64,000 bases of DNA from Oscillospiraceae bacterium (lineage in GTDB: Bacteria > Bacillota > Clostridia > Oscillospirales > Acutalibacteraceae). Both the position numbers and the translations under genes were made by a program. Below the pieces are notes generated by a model. It saw only the letters and a list, made by a program, of their open reading frames with translations. It did no database searches and had not been told where the DNA came from. The stretch lies in assembly GCA_015066565.1 (NCBI GenBank), contig SVOB01000001.1, positions 62,001-126,000 of the forward strand, read 5' to 3'. Positions 36,626 through 46,021 of the stretch are shown in pieces. Each line of letters opens with the position of its first letter. Position 1 is the stretch's first letter.

Positions 36626-37663
36626 TTGGTAGGCACAAGAATAGCCATTGATTTAGGCACTACAAAGGTTATCGCTTTTGTCGAACACAAGGGAATTGTT
36701 CTTTCAGAGCCGTCTGCAATTGCTTTTGACAGTGAAACGAACGAGCCTGTGGCTGTCGGCAGAAAAGCCTATGAAATGCTTGGTAAAACCCCCGATTCAA
36801 TTTATGTTGTTAAACCGCTTGCAAACGGAACCGTATCTTCGTTTTCCGCCTGCGAACAGATGCTTACAACTTTTATTAACAAAATCTGTCAGAATAAGAT
36901 TTTTAAACCCAACGTAATAGTCTGTATGCCAAGCTCTGTTACAAATCTTGAGAAGAGAACAATTCTTGATGTAGTAACCGCTTCGGGCGCGGCTTCGGCG
37001 TGCCTTATTGAAGAGCCTCTGGCGGCTGCTGTCGGCGCGGGACTTTCGACTGTTGAGCCAAACGGAAAACTCGTTATTGATATAGGCGGCGGAACAACAG
37101 ATATTGCCGTTATTACTATGGGCAATATTGCGATTTCAAGCTCTGTCAAGGGTGCGGGAAATGCTCTTACGGAAGCTATAATCCGCCATATGAAAAAGGA
37201 CAGAGATATTATAATCGGCTTTCGCACTGCCGAAATGCTAAAAACTACACTCGGTTGCGCTATTGACAGGGAGGCTGAACTCGCTCTTGTCGCTAAGGGA
37301 AAAAGTAACCTTGACGGTATGCCTATTTCCTTTGAGGTCACCTCGGGTGAGATTAAAGACGCAATTATGGAACAGCTTTACGCTTTATGTGAGGAAATCC
37401 ATTCGATTTTAGAGGGTACTCCGCCCGAGCTTGTCGGCGATATTTCCGAATCGGGAATAACTCTGACGGGCGGCGGCGCTTTGCTTTACGGGATTGATAA
37501 GTTTTTTGAAGAGGAAATCGGAATTAAAACCGTTGTAGCGGACGATCCAGTAAACTGTGTAATCAAAGGTACGGGAGCTGCTCTTGGTAAAATGGAAATC
37601 TTACTTAACAACGGTTATCACTTTATTTCGAGAGAGGATATTCTCGGAACAGTCAGGAATTAA
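36626..37663 (+). CDS. MreB-like actin homologue (divergent)
   Basis: A 345-residue actin-fold protein starting at TTG with AAGGGGG 8 nt upstream. Phosphate 1 motif IAIDLGTTKVIAF, phosphate 2 VIDIGGGTTDIAVI and adenosine motif LTGGGALLYGIDKFF are present. MreB forms membrane-bound filaments that guide wall synthesis. Several positions differ from the usual MreB/Mbl: VVKPLANGTVSSF replaces the RPMKDGVI-type block, and no mreC or mreD follows. It may be a paralogue; hflX follows 3 nt after the stop. Confidence 0.85.
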   Translation: MVGTRIAIDLGTTKVIAFVEHKGIVLSEPSAIAFDSETNEPVAVGRKAYEMLGKTPDSIYVVKPLANGTVSSFSACEQMLTTFINKICQNKIFKPNVIVCMPSSVTNLEKRTILDVVTASGAASACLIEEPLAAAVGAGLSTVEPNGKLVIDIGGGTTDIAVITMGNIAISSSVKGAGNALTEAIIRHMKKDRDIIIGFRTAEMLKTTLGCAIDREAELALVAKGKSNLDGMPISFEVTSGEIKDAIMEQLYALCEEIHSILEGTPPELVGDISESGITLTGGGALLYGIDKFFEEEIGIKTVVADDPVNCVIKGTGAALGKMEILLNNGYHFISREDILGTVRN

Positions 37664-37666
37664 TTT

Positions 37667-38914
37667 ATGGAATTACACGAAAACACGGTTAAGCCCGAAA
37701 GAACGCTTCTTATATCTGTTGATACGGGCGAATATGACGCCGAAGCTTCTCTTGACGAGCTTGAAGAGCTTGCTTTCACCGCAGGCGCCGACGTTGTTGC
37801 AAAGGTAAGTCAGAAGCGTGAGTCTTCGTCAGACGCCAATTTTGTCGGTAAAGGAAAGCTTGAAGAAATAAAGGAGCTTTGTGAAAACGAGGAGATTGAC
37901 CTTGTAATCTGTGACAGCGAGCTTACGCCGTCACAGATAAATAACCTTGAAAATGCCCTTGACGTAAGAGTGGTTGACAGAACAACCCTTATTCTTGATA
38001 TTTTCGCTTCAAGGGCAAGAACAAGCGAGGGTAAATTACAGGTTCAGTTAGCTCAGCTTAAATATTCTCTCCCGAGACTTACAGGAAAGGGCAGACAGCT
38101 TTCCCGCCTTGGTGCCGGAATCGGAACAAGAGGCCCGGGTGAAACAAAGCTTGAAACGGACAGAAGACATATAAGAGAAAAAATACATTCTCTTGAAATG
38201 CAGCTTAACGACCTTGAAAAGAGAAGGGCGAATTTAAGAAAACGTCGCCGTAAGGACGGCATAGAAACTGTTGCTCTCGTTGGATATACGAATGCCGGTA
38301 AATCGACCCTTATGAACTATCTGACTAACGCCGGCGTTCTGGCTGAGGATAAGCTTTTCGCAACCCTTGACCCGACGGCAAGAAAGCTTGTTCTTTTTGA
38401 CGGAAGAGAGGTAATGTTAATTGATACGGTCGGTCTTGTAAGACGGCTTCCTCACCATCTTGTCGAGGCGTTTAAATCAACATTGGAAGAAGCGGCGAAC
38501 GCTGACCTGATTCTAAATGTGTGCGACGTTTCAAGTGATGAATTCAACGAACATCTAAACATAACAATGAACCTTTTATACGCTCTGGGTTGTGAAAATA
38601 AACCTATTATATCGGTTCTTAACAAATGCGATTTGCTTGACGGAAGCAAACAGCTTCTTTCGCTTTCAAACTCGGTCTGTATCAGCGCAAAAACAGGCGC
38701 CGGTATTCCCGATTTGCTTTTGCGTATCGGTCAGCTTTTACCTAACAGAAGAAGAAAAGTCAATCTGCTTCTTCCGTTTGAAAAGCTCGCCATTCTCGGA
38801 AAGGTCCGTAAGGACGGAATAGTTCTTTCCGAAAACTATACCGAGAACGGCGTTGAAATGAGCGCAATTCTTGACGTTGATTTTATTGACGAAATTTCTG
38901 ATTATATTGTTTAG
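37667..38914 (+). CDS. hflX: Ribosome-associated GTPase HflX
   Basis: A 415-residue GTPase. The N-terminal HflX domain (SSDANFVGKGKLEEI, GPGETKLETDRRHIREKI) precedes the G domain: P-loop GYTNAGKSTLMN, DTVGLVRRLPHHLVEAF, NKCDLLD. HflX splits stalled or heat-stressed 70S ribosomes. It follows the MreB-like gene at 3 nt and is followed by the sugar kinase after 14 nt, so the three may be transcribed together. Confidence 0.93.
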   Translation: MELHENTVKPERTLLISVDTGEYDAEASLDELEELAFTAGADVVAKVSQKRESSSDANFVGKGKLEEIKELCENEEIDLVICDSELTPSQINNLENALDVRVVDRTTLILDIFASRARTSEGKLQVQLAQLKYSLPRLTGKGRQLSRLGAGIGTRGPGETKLETDRRHIREKIHSLEMQLNDLEKRRANLRKRRRKDGIETVALVGYTNAGKSTLMNYLTNAGVLAEDKLFATLDPTARKLVLFDGREVMLIDTVGLVRRLPHHLVEAFKSTLEEAANADLILNVCDVSSDEFNEHLNITMNLLYALGCENKPIISVLNKCDLLDGSKQLLSLSNSVCISAKTGAGIPDLLLRIGQLLPNRRRKVNLLLPFEKLAILGKVRKDGIVLSENYTENGVEMSAILDVDFIDEISDYIV

Positions 38915-38928
38915 CGGGGTAAAAATGT

Positions 38929-40530
38929 ATGATGGATAAATTGAAAATAGCCGAAAAGATTAAAAACGGAGAAACCTTTATTGGAATTGAATTCGGCTCA
39001 ACCCGTATTAAAGCCGTTTTGACTGACGAAAAATGCTCTCCCTTAGCTTCGGGTAATTTCACCTGGGAAAACGAGCTTAAGGACGGAATATGGACTTATT
39101 CGCTTGACAGTATTATCAAGGGCTTGCAGGTCTGTTTCTCTTCGCTTAAATCGAACGTGCGTGAAGAATATAATATGCCGCTTGTTACAACCGGCGCTAT
39201 CGGTATTTCGGCTATGATGCACGGTTATATGGCGTTTGACGAAGATGATGAGTTGCTCGTTCCTTTCAGAACATGGAGAAACACCATTACAGGTCAGGCG
39301 AGCAAAAAACTCAGCGAAGCTTTTTCGTTTAATATTCCCGAAAGATGGAGTATAGCCCATCTTTATCAGGCTATTCTCAACGAAGAGCCTCACGTTAAGC
39401 AAATCCGTCATATAAACACCCTTGCAGGTTATATTCATTTTATTCTGACGGGAAACAGAGTTCTCGGAATCGGTGACGCAAGCGGAATGTTCCCTGTTGA
39501 CAGCGAAAACCTTTGCTATAACGAGGGAATGCTCGATAAGTTTGACGAGATTACCCATATTCATTTCTTCAAGTGGAAAATAAGGGATATTCTTCCCTCG
39601 ATTCTTCTTGCGGGAGAAAACGCAGGCGCTCTTACAAAGCAGGGGGCTTTAATTCTTGACCCGACGGGTGAATTTTTGGCCGGCGTTCCGTTCTGTCCCC
39701 CCGAGGGCGACGCGGGAACGGGTATGACGGCAACTAACAGCGTAAGACCTCTTACGGGTAATGTCAGCGCGGGAACAAGCGTATTCGCTATGGCTGTTCT
39801 CGATAAGGCTATGAAAAACTGGTATCCCGAAATTGACGTTGTTACAACGCCTACGGGTAAGGATGTCGCAATGGTTCACTGTAATAACTGTTGCTCTGAT
39901 ATTGACTCATGGGCTTACGTTTTCAGCGAATTTTCTTCTGCTTCGGGAAATAAGCTTCCGATGAGTAAGGTTTATGATATTCTTTATGATGAAGCCGCCA
40001 AGGGCAATAAGAATTGCGGCGGAGTAACTAGCTTTAACTATATTTCGGGCGAAAGCATTACAAAACTCAGTAACGGCGCGCCGATGGTCTTAAGAAGGAA
40101 TGACAGCGATTTTACACTTGCCGATTTCTTCCGTTCAAACCTCTATTCTGCGCTTGCAACGCTTCGTATAGGAATGAATATTCTTTATAAGAACGAGGCT
40201 TTAACTCTTTCAAAGCTTGCTGTTCACGGCGGTTTTGTTAAGTCAGACGTCGGTCAGTCTGTTATGGCGGACGCTATGAATACTCCCGTTACCGTTTATT
40301 CAACGGCAGGAGAGGGCGGACCGTGGGGAATGGCTATTCTCGCTTCCTATACTCTTTATAAAAACGAAATGAGCCTTGAGGATTACCTTGATAACTGTAT
40401 TTTCTCTTCGGCTTCCGGCAAGGTAACGAACCCGGACAGTGATGGCGTAAAGGGCTTTGACGAATATCTTGAAACCTATGAAAAGCTTCTTGAAGCGCAG
40501 AAAAAGGTTTCCGAAATTCTTTATAAGTAG
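38929..40530 (+). CDS. FGGY-family carbohydrate kinase, probable L-ribulokinase
   Basis: A 533-residue sugar kinase with the FGGY fold. The N-terminal phosphate loop is [24 protein letters not shown] matches the substrate-side motif, and [16 protein letters not shown] is the C-terminal ATP-binding region. The next genes encode ribulose-5-phosphate epimerase and arabinose isomerase, so it most likely phosphorylates L-ribulose. It belongs to a clostridial subgroup distinct from classic AraB, and xylulose or another pentulose cannot be excluded. Confidence 0.82.
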   Translation: MMDKLKIAEKIKNGETFIGIEFGSTRIKAVLTDEKCSPLASGNFTWENELKDGIWTYSLDSIIKGLQVCFSSLKSNVREEYNMPLVTTGAIGISAMMHGYMAFDEDDELLVPFRTWRNTITGQASKKLSEAFSFNIPERWSIAHLYQAILNEEPHVKQIRHINTLAGYIHFILTGNRVLGIGDASGMFPVDSENLCYNEGMLDKFDEITHIHFFKWKIRDILPSILLAGENAGALTKQGALILDPTGEFLAGVPFCPPEGDAGTGMTATNSVRPLTGNVSAGTSVFAMAVLDKAMKNWYPEIDVVTTPTGKDVAMVHCNNCCSDIDSWAYVFSEFSSASGNKLPMSKVYDILYDEAAKGNKNCGGVTSFNYISGESITKLSNGAPMVLRRNDSDFTLADFFRSNLYSALATLRIGMNILYKNEALTLSKLAVHGGFVKSDVGQSVMADAMNTPVTVYSTAGEGGPWGMAILASYTLYKNEMSLEDYLDNCIFSSASGKVTNPDSDGVKGFDEYLETYEKLLEAQKKVSEILYK

Positions 40531-40538
40531 GTGTTTTA

Positions 40539-41243
40539 ATGAGTTATCTTAACGAACTTAAAGAACGCGTTTATAAGCAGAATCTTGAGCTCGTAAAACA
40601 AAACCTTGTGGTTCTTACCTGGGGAAACGTCAGCGCTATTGACAGAGAAAGCGGGCTTGTTGTAATAAAACCGAGCGGCGTGGACTATTCAACTATGAAA
40701 GCCGAGGACATGGTCGTAGTTGACCTTGACGGAAATAAGGTTGAGGGAAGGCTTAACCCTTCGAGCGACACGCCTACTCACCTTGAATTATACAAGGCTT
40801 TTCCTGAAATCGGCGGCGTTGTCCATACTCATTCGTTTTATGCAACCTCTTTTGCTCAGGCAGGCAAGGATATAACGGCATACGGCACAACTCACGCCGA
40901 TTGCTTTTACGGCGACGTACCCTGCGCGAGAGCGTTGACTAAGGAAGAAATTGAAAATGAATATGAAAAGAATACGGGAAAGGTTATAATTGAAACCTTT
41001 GATAAGCTTGATTATAAAGCTGTTCCCGCCGTACTTATAAAAAATCACGGACCTTTTACCTGGGGAAAAACGCCCGAAAAGGCGGTTGAAAATGCCGTTA
41101 CACTTGAGGCTGTTGCAAAAATGGCAATTAACACACGGCTTATTAATCCGTCGGTTGAACGTGTTGACCAATATCTTTTAGATAAACATTATTTCCGTAA
41201 GCACGGAAAAAACGCTTATTACGGACAGGGGGATAACAAGTGA
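40539..41243 (+). CDS. araD: L-ribulose-5-phosphate 4-epimerase
   Basis: A 234-residue class II aldolase-fold enzyme that makes D-xylulose 5-phosphate. [45 protein letters not shown] (the zinc His pair HTH) and [12 protein letters not shown] are visible. The stop overlaps the araA start. Length and motifs are normal. Confidence 0.94.
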   Translation: MSYLNELKERVYKQNLELVKQNLVVLTWGNVSAIDRESGLVVIKPSGVDYSTMKAEDMVVVDLDGNKVEGRLNPSSDTPTHLELYKAFPEIGGVVHTHSFYATSFAQAGKDITAYGTTHADCFYGDVPCARALTKEEIENEYEKNTGKVIIETFDKLDYKAVPAVLIKNHGPFTWGKTPEKAVENAVTLEAVAKMAINTRLINPSVERVDQYLLDKHYFRKHGKNAYYGQGDNK

Positions 41244-42637
41244 TGAAAAAGGTTTATTTTCTTACCGGCAGTCAGTTTCTTTACGGCGAAGAAACCTTAA
41301 AGCAGGTTGAAGAGGACAGCGTTGAAATTGTTGATTTTCTTAATCAGAAAACAAATTCGGCTAAGATTGAATTTGCGGGCGTGATGAAAACCTCTGATGA
41401 GATAACTTCAACAATCAAAAAGGTGAATTTCGACGACGAATGTGTCGGAATTATTGTCTGGTGTCATACGTTCAGCCCTGCGAAAATGTGGATTAACGGC
41501 TTGAAAATTCTTAATAAGCCTATGCTTCATCTTCATACTCAGGCCAACGAAAAGCTTCCGTATGACGAAATTGACATGGACTTTATGAATCTCAATCAGT
41601 CTGCTCACGGCGACAGGGAATTCGCCCATATTTTAACAAGGCTTAATATTCCGAGATATACTGTCGTAGGCTTTTATAAAAAGCAGAGAGTAATTGATAA
41701 AATCAATAAATGGATTTCGGTTGCTATTGCTCTTGATTACAGTAAAAGCGTTAAAATTTGCCGCTTCGGCGATAATATGCGCGAGGTTGCGGTTACCGAC
41801 GGCGATAAGGTGGCGGCGAATATTCAGTTCGGCTGGCAGACCGATTATTATGCAGTCGGCGATATAGTAAAAGAGATTTCAAAGGTTACGGATGAAGAAA
41901 CCGATAAGCTTTATAACGAAATCATTTCAAAATATGAGCTTAATACCGATAATATTGAAGCTGTTAAAGAACAGGTCAAATATGAAATTGCTTTAAGGCG
42001 TTTTCTTGACAGAGGTAATTATAACGCCGTAACCACTAATTTTCAGGATTTATACGGACTTAAACAGCTGTTCGGAATGTCGATTCAGCGTCTTATGGAG
42101 GCGGGCTACGGCTTCGGCGCTGAGGGTGACTGGAAAATAGCGGCTCTTACCACAATTCTTAAGAAAATGGCTGAGGGCAAAAAGGGCGGTACAGCCTTCA
42201 TGGAGGACTATACCTATGATTACACCGACGGCGAAGAGTTAGTTCTCGGCGCTCATATGCTTGAGGTTTGTCCTACAGTCGCGGCTTCAACGCCTAAAAT
42301 AGAAGTTCATCCGCTCGGCATAGGCGACAGGGAGGACCCCGCAAGGCTTGTGTTTGACGGAATAACGGGCGACGCGGTTGCAGTTTGTATGACCGATATG
42401 GGAGACCGTTTCAGAATTATATGCGCTGATATTGAGCTTGTTAAACAGCCGAAACCTATGCCGAAGCTTCCCGTAGCGAGAGTTATGTGGAAAATCAAGC
42501 CCGATTTTGAAAAAGGCGTTAAAGCTTGGCTTGAAGCAGGCGGAGCGCATCATACGGTTGTTTCAACGGCTCTTGACAGAGAAGACATTGAGCTTTTCGC
42601 CCGTCTGACAGGCGCTGAGTTCGTTTCAATAGGTTAA
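41243..42637 (+). CDS. araA: L-arabinose isomerase
   Basis: A 464-residue isomerase converting L-arabinose to L-ribulose. The N-terminus KVYFLTGSQFLYGEETLKQV, CHTFSPAKMWINGL, the metal residues in GAEGDWKIAAL and in FMEDYTYD, and the C-terminal AGGAHHTVVS are typical. The ATG at the araD stop (TGATG) is used; a GTG one codon upstream is a possible alternative. Confidence 0.95.
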   Translation: MKKVYFLTGSQFLYGEETLKQVEEDSVEIVDFLNQKTNSAKIEFAGVMKTSDEITSTIKKVNFDDECVGIIVWCHTFSPAKMWINGLKILNKPMLHLHTQANEKLPYDEIDMDFMNLNQSAHGDREFAHILTRLNIPRYTVVGFYKKQRVIDKINKWISVAIALDYSKSVKICRFGDNMREVAVTDGDKVAANIQFGWQTDYYAVGDIVKEISKVTDEETDKLYNEIISKYELNTDNIEAVKEQVKYEIALRRFLDRGNYNAVTTNFQDLYGLKQLFGMSIQRLMEAGYGFGAEGDWKIAALTTILKKMAEGKKGGTAFMEDYTYDYTDGEELVLGAHMLEVCPTVAASTPKIEVHPLGIGDREDPARLVFDGITGDAVAVCMTDMGDRFRIICADIELVKQPKPMPKLPVARVMWKIKPDFEKGVKAWLEAGGAHHTVVSTALDREDIELFARLTGAEFVSIG

Positions 42638-42655
42638 AGAACAGGGGAATGAAAA

Positions 42656-44116
42656 ATGGAAAAAACTGATAACGTTGCTGTTAAGGAAGAAACAAAGAAA
42701 CAGCATCCTAACAAGATAGGCATAAAAGAGGGTATGGGTTATATGCTCGGCGACGCAGGTAACCTTTTTGTGCTCACTTATGTTTCCTATGCTTTAAAAA
42801 TCTTCTATACCGATGTTTTAAAGATAGCCGCTAACAAGGTTGCAACTCTCTTCCTTGTTACAAGACTCTGGGACGCAATTAACGACCCGATGTGGGGAGC
42901 GATTGTTGCCAAACGTCCTCCGAGAAGAGACGGCAAGTTCCGTCCTTACCTTAAATGGATTGCAATTCCCGTAGCGGTTGCTCAGCTTTTGTGCTTCTAT
43001 GATATTACGAGAAATACAAGCAATCCGTTAATCGTTCTTATTTATGCGTATATTACCTACATAATGTTCGGAATGATGTATACCGGAATCAACGTTCCCT
43101 TTGGTTCGCTCGCTTCGGTAATTACCGATGACCCTGACGGAAGAACCTTACTTTCAACCTTCCGTTCAATCGGCGGCGGAATCGGCGGCGCGGCTCCCTT
43201 GCTTGTAGCGCCTTTGCTTATTTACGATAAGCACGTAAGAGCCGACGGCACAACCTATAATACCGCAAATGCAGGCGGATTTTTCAAATTTGCGCTTGCT
43301 ATGTGTATTCTTGCGATTATTTTCTATTTCTCCTGTTACGCTTCAACAAAAGAAAGAGTAAAGTCAGAGGCTAATCCGCATATTAATATGAGAGAAGCCT
43401 ATAAGGGTATGTTTAAGTCAAGACCCTTTATAGTTCTTGCCGTTACGGGCGTTCTTATCAGCGGCCAGCTTCAGTTCGCTTCTTATAACTCATATCTTTA
43501 TAAAAACTACTTTGAAAACACCAATCTTTCTATAATAGGTTCTATCGCCCAGTATCTTCCTATGGCGATAATGATTCTTTTCACGCCGAAGCTTGTTAAG
43601 CGTTTCGGCAAAAAAGAGCTTGCGGGCTTCGGCTCAATGTTCGCCGCTGCGGCTGCAATTTTCTGCTTCGTTTTCAAACCGGGTCGTGACCAGGCTTGGA
43701 TTTTTATGATAGTTCTGTTTATAATCGGCTTCGGCTATTCGTTCGTTTCAATTACCAACTGGGCTGTCGTTGCCGACGTTATTGACTATCAGTACGTAAC
43801 AACAGGTATCCGCTCTGAAAGCGCAATTTACGCTGTTTATACGTTCTCACGTAAACTCGGTCAGACAATTGCCGATTACGTCGGATTAATGCTCCTCAAT
43901 AATGTAGGATATACCGAGGAAATGACCAAAATCGGTTATAAGCAGGGGGTAAGCGAGGGAATTTTAATGATTTGTACTTTAATTCCCGCTATTACCTATA
44001 CTCTTATATGGCTTCTTTACAGATTTGCTTATCCGCTTACCAAAGAAAAGCTTGAACCGATTTATGAAAAGGTCCGTTCGTCAAACGAGGCGGTTGAAGA
44101 ACAGACTGCTCAATAA
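42656..44116 (+). CDS. GPH-family sugar:cation symporter (probable arabinose/pentoside importer)
   Basis: A 486-residue transporter with about 12 helices. The N-terminal EGMGYMLGDAGNLFVLTYV, the DAINDPMWGAIV motif in the 2-3 loop and GIGGAAPLLVAPLL fit the glycoside-pentoside-hexuronide group of the MFS. The gene order after araA points to arabinose or short arabinosides as cargo; this is inference. The C-terminal tail is hydrophilic and acidic. Confidence 0.86.
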   Translation: MEKTDNVAVKEETKKQHPNKIGIKEGMGYMLGDAGNLFVLTYVSYALKIFYTDVLKIAANKVATLFLVTRLWDAINDPMWGAIVAKRPPRRDGKFRPYLKWIAIPVAVAQLLCFYDITRNTSNPLIVLIYAYITYIMFGMMYTGINVPFGSLASVITDDPDGRTLLSTFRSIGGGIGGAAPLLVAPLLIYDKHVRADGTTYNTANAGGFFKFALAMCILAIIFYFSCYASTKERVKSEANPHINMREAYKGMFKSRPFIVLAVTGVLISGQLQFASYNSYLYKNYFENTNLSIIGSIAQYLPMAIMILFTPKLVKRFGKKELAGFGSMFAAAAAIFCFVFKPGRDQAWIFMIVLFIIGFGYSFVSITNWAVVADVIDYQYVTTGIRSESAIYAVYTFSRKLGQTIADYVGLMLLNNVGYTEEMTKIGYKQGVSEGILMICTLIPAITYTLIWLLYRFAYPLTKEKLEPIYEKVRSSNEAVEEQTAQ

Positions 44117-44123
44117 AAGTTAT

Positions 44124-44156
44124 AAGGCAGGTTTATTACAAAACCTGCCTTTTTTC
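44124..44156 (+). terminator. Intrinsic terminator of the arabinose gene cluster
   Basis: A perfect 11-bp stem (AAGGCAGGTTT / AAACCTGCCTT), a 6-nt loop and a run of T. Confidence 0.92.
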
Positions 44157-44168
44157 TTTAAAATATAC

Positions 44169-44197
44169 TTGACAAATCAAACGGCGATAGATATAAT
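44169..44197 (+). promoter_or_regulatory. Consensus promoter for the tRNA cluster
   Basis: TTGACA (44169-44174), 17 nt, TATAAT (44192-44197): an exact consensus match, placed 29 nt before tRNA-Arg. Confidence 0.92.
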
Positions 44198-44226
44198 AAT
44201 TAAGCGCTTTAAGGAAGCGTGTCCGT

Positions 44227-44300
44227 GCGCTTGTAGCTCAGTAGGATAGAGCATCTGCCTTCTAAGCAGAGGGTCGGGGGTTCGAATCCCTCCAAGCGCG
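44227..44300 (+). tRNA. tRNA-Arg (anticodon TCT)
   Basis: A full cloverleaf: acceptor GCGCTTG with CAAGCGC, D stem GCTC/GAGC, anticodon stem TCTGC/GCAGA with loop CTTCTAA, and a T arm with TTCGAAT. The CCA is not encoded. Confidence 0.97.
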
Positions 44301-44306
44301 CTTTGT

Positions 44307-44381
44307 GGTGGCTATAGCGTAGTTGGTTAACGCGCCAGTTTGTGGCACTGGAGACCATCGGTTCGAATCCGATTAGCCACC
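44307..44381 (+). tRNA. tRNA-His (anticodon GTG)
   Basis: Acceptor GTGGCTA with TAGCCAC, anticodon loop TTGTGGC. The histidine identity pair G-1 (44307) and C73 (44381) are both encoded. CCA is not encoded. It begins 7 nt after tRNA-Arg. Confidence 0.97.
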
Positions 44382-44393
44382 CTTTTATTTTTT

Positions 44394-44420
44394 ATCTGCA
44401 AGTTTCTGCTTGCAGATTTA
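44394..44420 (+). terminator. Hairpin between tRNA-His and tRNA-Gln
   Basis: A 9-bp perfect stem (ATCTGCAAG / CTTGCAGAT) with a 6-nt loop, followed by TTATTA. It may end part of the transcripts or guide tRNA processing. Confidence 0.5.
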
Positions 44421-44427
44421 TTAATAT

Positions 44428-44498
44428 AGGGCTGTAGTCTAGCGGTAGGACACGTGACTTTGACTCACGCCGTGGTGGTTCAACTCCACCCAGCCCTG
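44428..44498 (+). tRNA. tRNA-Gln (anticodon TTG)
   Basis: Acceptor AGGGCTG with CAGCCCT, 3-bp D stem, anticodon stem CGTGA/TCACG with loop CTTTGAC, and T stem GGTGG/CCACC. The weak A1-U72 first pair fits glutamine tRNAs. CCA is not encoded. Confidence 0.95.
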
Positions 44499-44501
44499 TG
44501 G

Positions 44502-44533
44502 AAAGCATCCGATTTATTCGGGTGCTTTTTTAT
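44502..44533 (+). terminator. Intrinsic terminator of the tRNA cluster
   Basis: An 11-bp stem (AAAGCATCCGA / TCGGGTGCTTT, one G-U), a 5-nt loop and TTTTTT. Confidence 0.9.
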
Positions 44534-44567
44534 TTATTTAAATTTTTAAAAAGTCAAAAGAAAACTA

Positions 44568-44596
44568 TTGACAGTCATATGAACCTGTGATATAAT
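44568..44596 (+). promoter_or_regulatory. Consensus promoter for the DUF1836-SPFH operon
   Basis: TTGACA (44568-44573), 17 nt, TATAAT (44591-44596), with an extended TG before the -10. This is among the strongest promoters in the window. Confidence 0.9.
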
Positions 44597-44625
44597 CAAG
44601 TAAACTTTTAAAGGAGGCGAACAAA

Positions 44626-45186
44626 ATGCCGCAAAGAACAGTTCCGGGTACTAATATTGAGTATGACGGAAACAACGGAATGTTTTCTCTTTTTCAACCG
44701 CTTATAAAGGCTACCGACGGGCTGACGCTCGGTCAGGTTTGCACTATAACGGGGCTTGAGGCTTCGACAGTTCAGAATTGGGTGAAAAGAGGGTTTGTGG
44801 CAAGGCCTGTTAATAAAAAATACAGGGAAAGACAGCTTGCGAGAATTCTTCTTATTTCTTCACTAAGGGATTGTATGAAGATTGATAATATCGGTTCTCT
44901 TATGAAGGCAATAAACGGTAACGCCAACGACGAGAGCGACGATATTATTTCGGAAGAAAAGCTCTACGATTATTTTTGTGAAATTCTTTCCGAAATTGAC
45001 ATTAAAAAGCCCGATACAGACGACGTAAAGGCGATTGTTGAAGGGGTAGTAAAGAATTACAGAATGCAGGACAAAAACGCATATTTAAGGCTCAGGGACG
45101 CTTTAACGGTTATGACCCTGACCTATATCGCTTCAAGGTATAAACGCGAAGCGGACAGCCTGCTTGAACATTTACTGGAGGGGTAA
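44626..45186 (+). CDS. DUF1836 family, MerR-like helix-turn-helix protein
   Basis: A 186-residue protein. LTLGQVCTITGLEASTVQNWVKRGFV looks like a MerR-type winged HTH, followed by the family block YRERQLARILLISSLRD and a helical C-terminal half. DUF1836 proteins are presumed DNA-binding regulators of unknown targets. An AAAGGAGG RBS and a consensus promoter suggest steady expression. The SPFH gene starts 2 nt after the stop and may be its functional partner. Confidence 0.82.
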   Translation: MPQRTVPGTNIEYDGNNGMFSLFQPLIKATDGLTLGQVCTITGLEASTVQNWVKRGFVARPVNKKYRERQLARILLISSLRDCMKIDNIGSLMKAINGNANDESDDIISEEKLYDYFCEILSEIDIKKPDTDDVKAIVEGVVKNYRMQDKNAYLRLRDALTVMTLTYIASRYKREADSLLEHLLEG

Positions 45187-45188
45187 AA

Positions 45189-46016
45189 ATGGAGAAAAGA
45201 TTTAACATTAACTTCAATGCAAAGAAAGTGATTATTCCCGTTGCGATAATTCTTTTGCTTATAATTATAGCCTTGAACAGCTTTTCGGTTGTAGAGGCGG
45301 GTCATACGGGCGTAGTTGTTACTCTCGGTAAGGTTAAAGAGGGGGTTTTGCAGGAGGGTATTCACGTCAAGGCGCCTTTTGTTCAGAAAATCGTTAAGAT
45401 TGATAACAGAATTCGGAAGCTTGAGGTTTCAACCGAAGCCTTTTCTAAGGACTTACAGAGCGTTCAGACCGTTCTTGCAATTAACTACAGAGTTGATACT
45501 TCAAAGAGCTACAGCATTTATAAGAATATCGGCGCTGACTATGAGAATGTTCTTGTAGTTCCTGCAGTGAATGAAGTCTTAAAGGCAATTACGGCAACAT
45601 ACACTGCAGAGGAAAGCGTTACAAACCGTGTGCTTATTTCCGAAGGACTTGTAACGGGTCTTAACGAAAAGCTCAATTCAATCGGTCTTTATGTTACTGA
45701 CGTAAATATTATTGACTTTGATTTCTCAGATGCGTTTATAACCGCTATTGAAGAAAAGCAGGTTGCTCAGCAGAAGCTCTTAAAGGCTGAAACCGAAAAG
45801 AGAACTGCTATTACAAACGCCGAAGCAGAGGCGGAGGCTGTTAAAATCAAGGCTGAAGCAGAGGCGGAGGCTAACAAGACTATAAGTGAATCGCTTACTC
45901 ACAGGATTATTGAAAACAAAAAGATTGAAAAATGGAACGGCGAGCTTCCGAGAGTTACAGGCGGCGGCTCAACAATAATTGATATGGGTGATGTTTCTTC
46001 TGATTCGAAAGAGTGA
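45189..46016 (+). CDS. SPFH/prohibitin family membrane protein (HflC-like)
   Basis: A 275-residue protein with one N-terminal helix (~residues 13-31), the SPFH domain (VEAGHTGVVVTLGKVKEGVL, then GIHVKAPFVQKIVKIDNR), and a coiled-coil with AEAEAEAVKIKAEAEAEANK. Prohibitins form large membrane rings that organise proteases or lipids. No HflK or FtsH partner gene is nearby. A GGAGG sits close to the ATG. Confidence 0.88.
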   Translation: MEKRFNINFNAKKVIIPVAIILLLIIIALNSFSVVEAGHTGVVVTLGKVKEGVLQEGIHVKAPFVQKIVKIDNRIRKLEVSTEAFSKDLQSVQTVLAINYRVDTSKSYSIYKNIGADYENVLVVPAVNEVLKAITATYTAEESVTNRVLISEGLVTGLNEKLNSIGLYVTDVNIIDFDFSDAFITAIEEKQVAQQKLLKAETEKRTAITNAEAEAEAVKIKAEAEAEANKTISESLTHRIIENKKIEKWNGELPRVTGGGSTIIDMGDVSSDSKE

Positions 46017-46021
46017 TTGAA

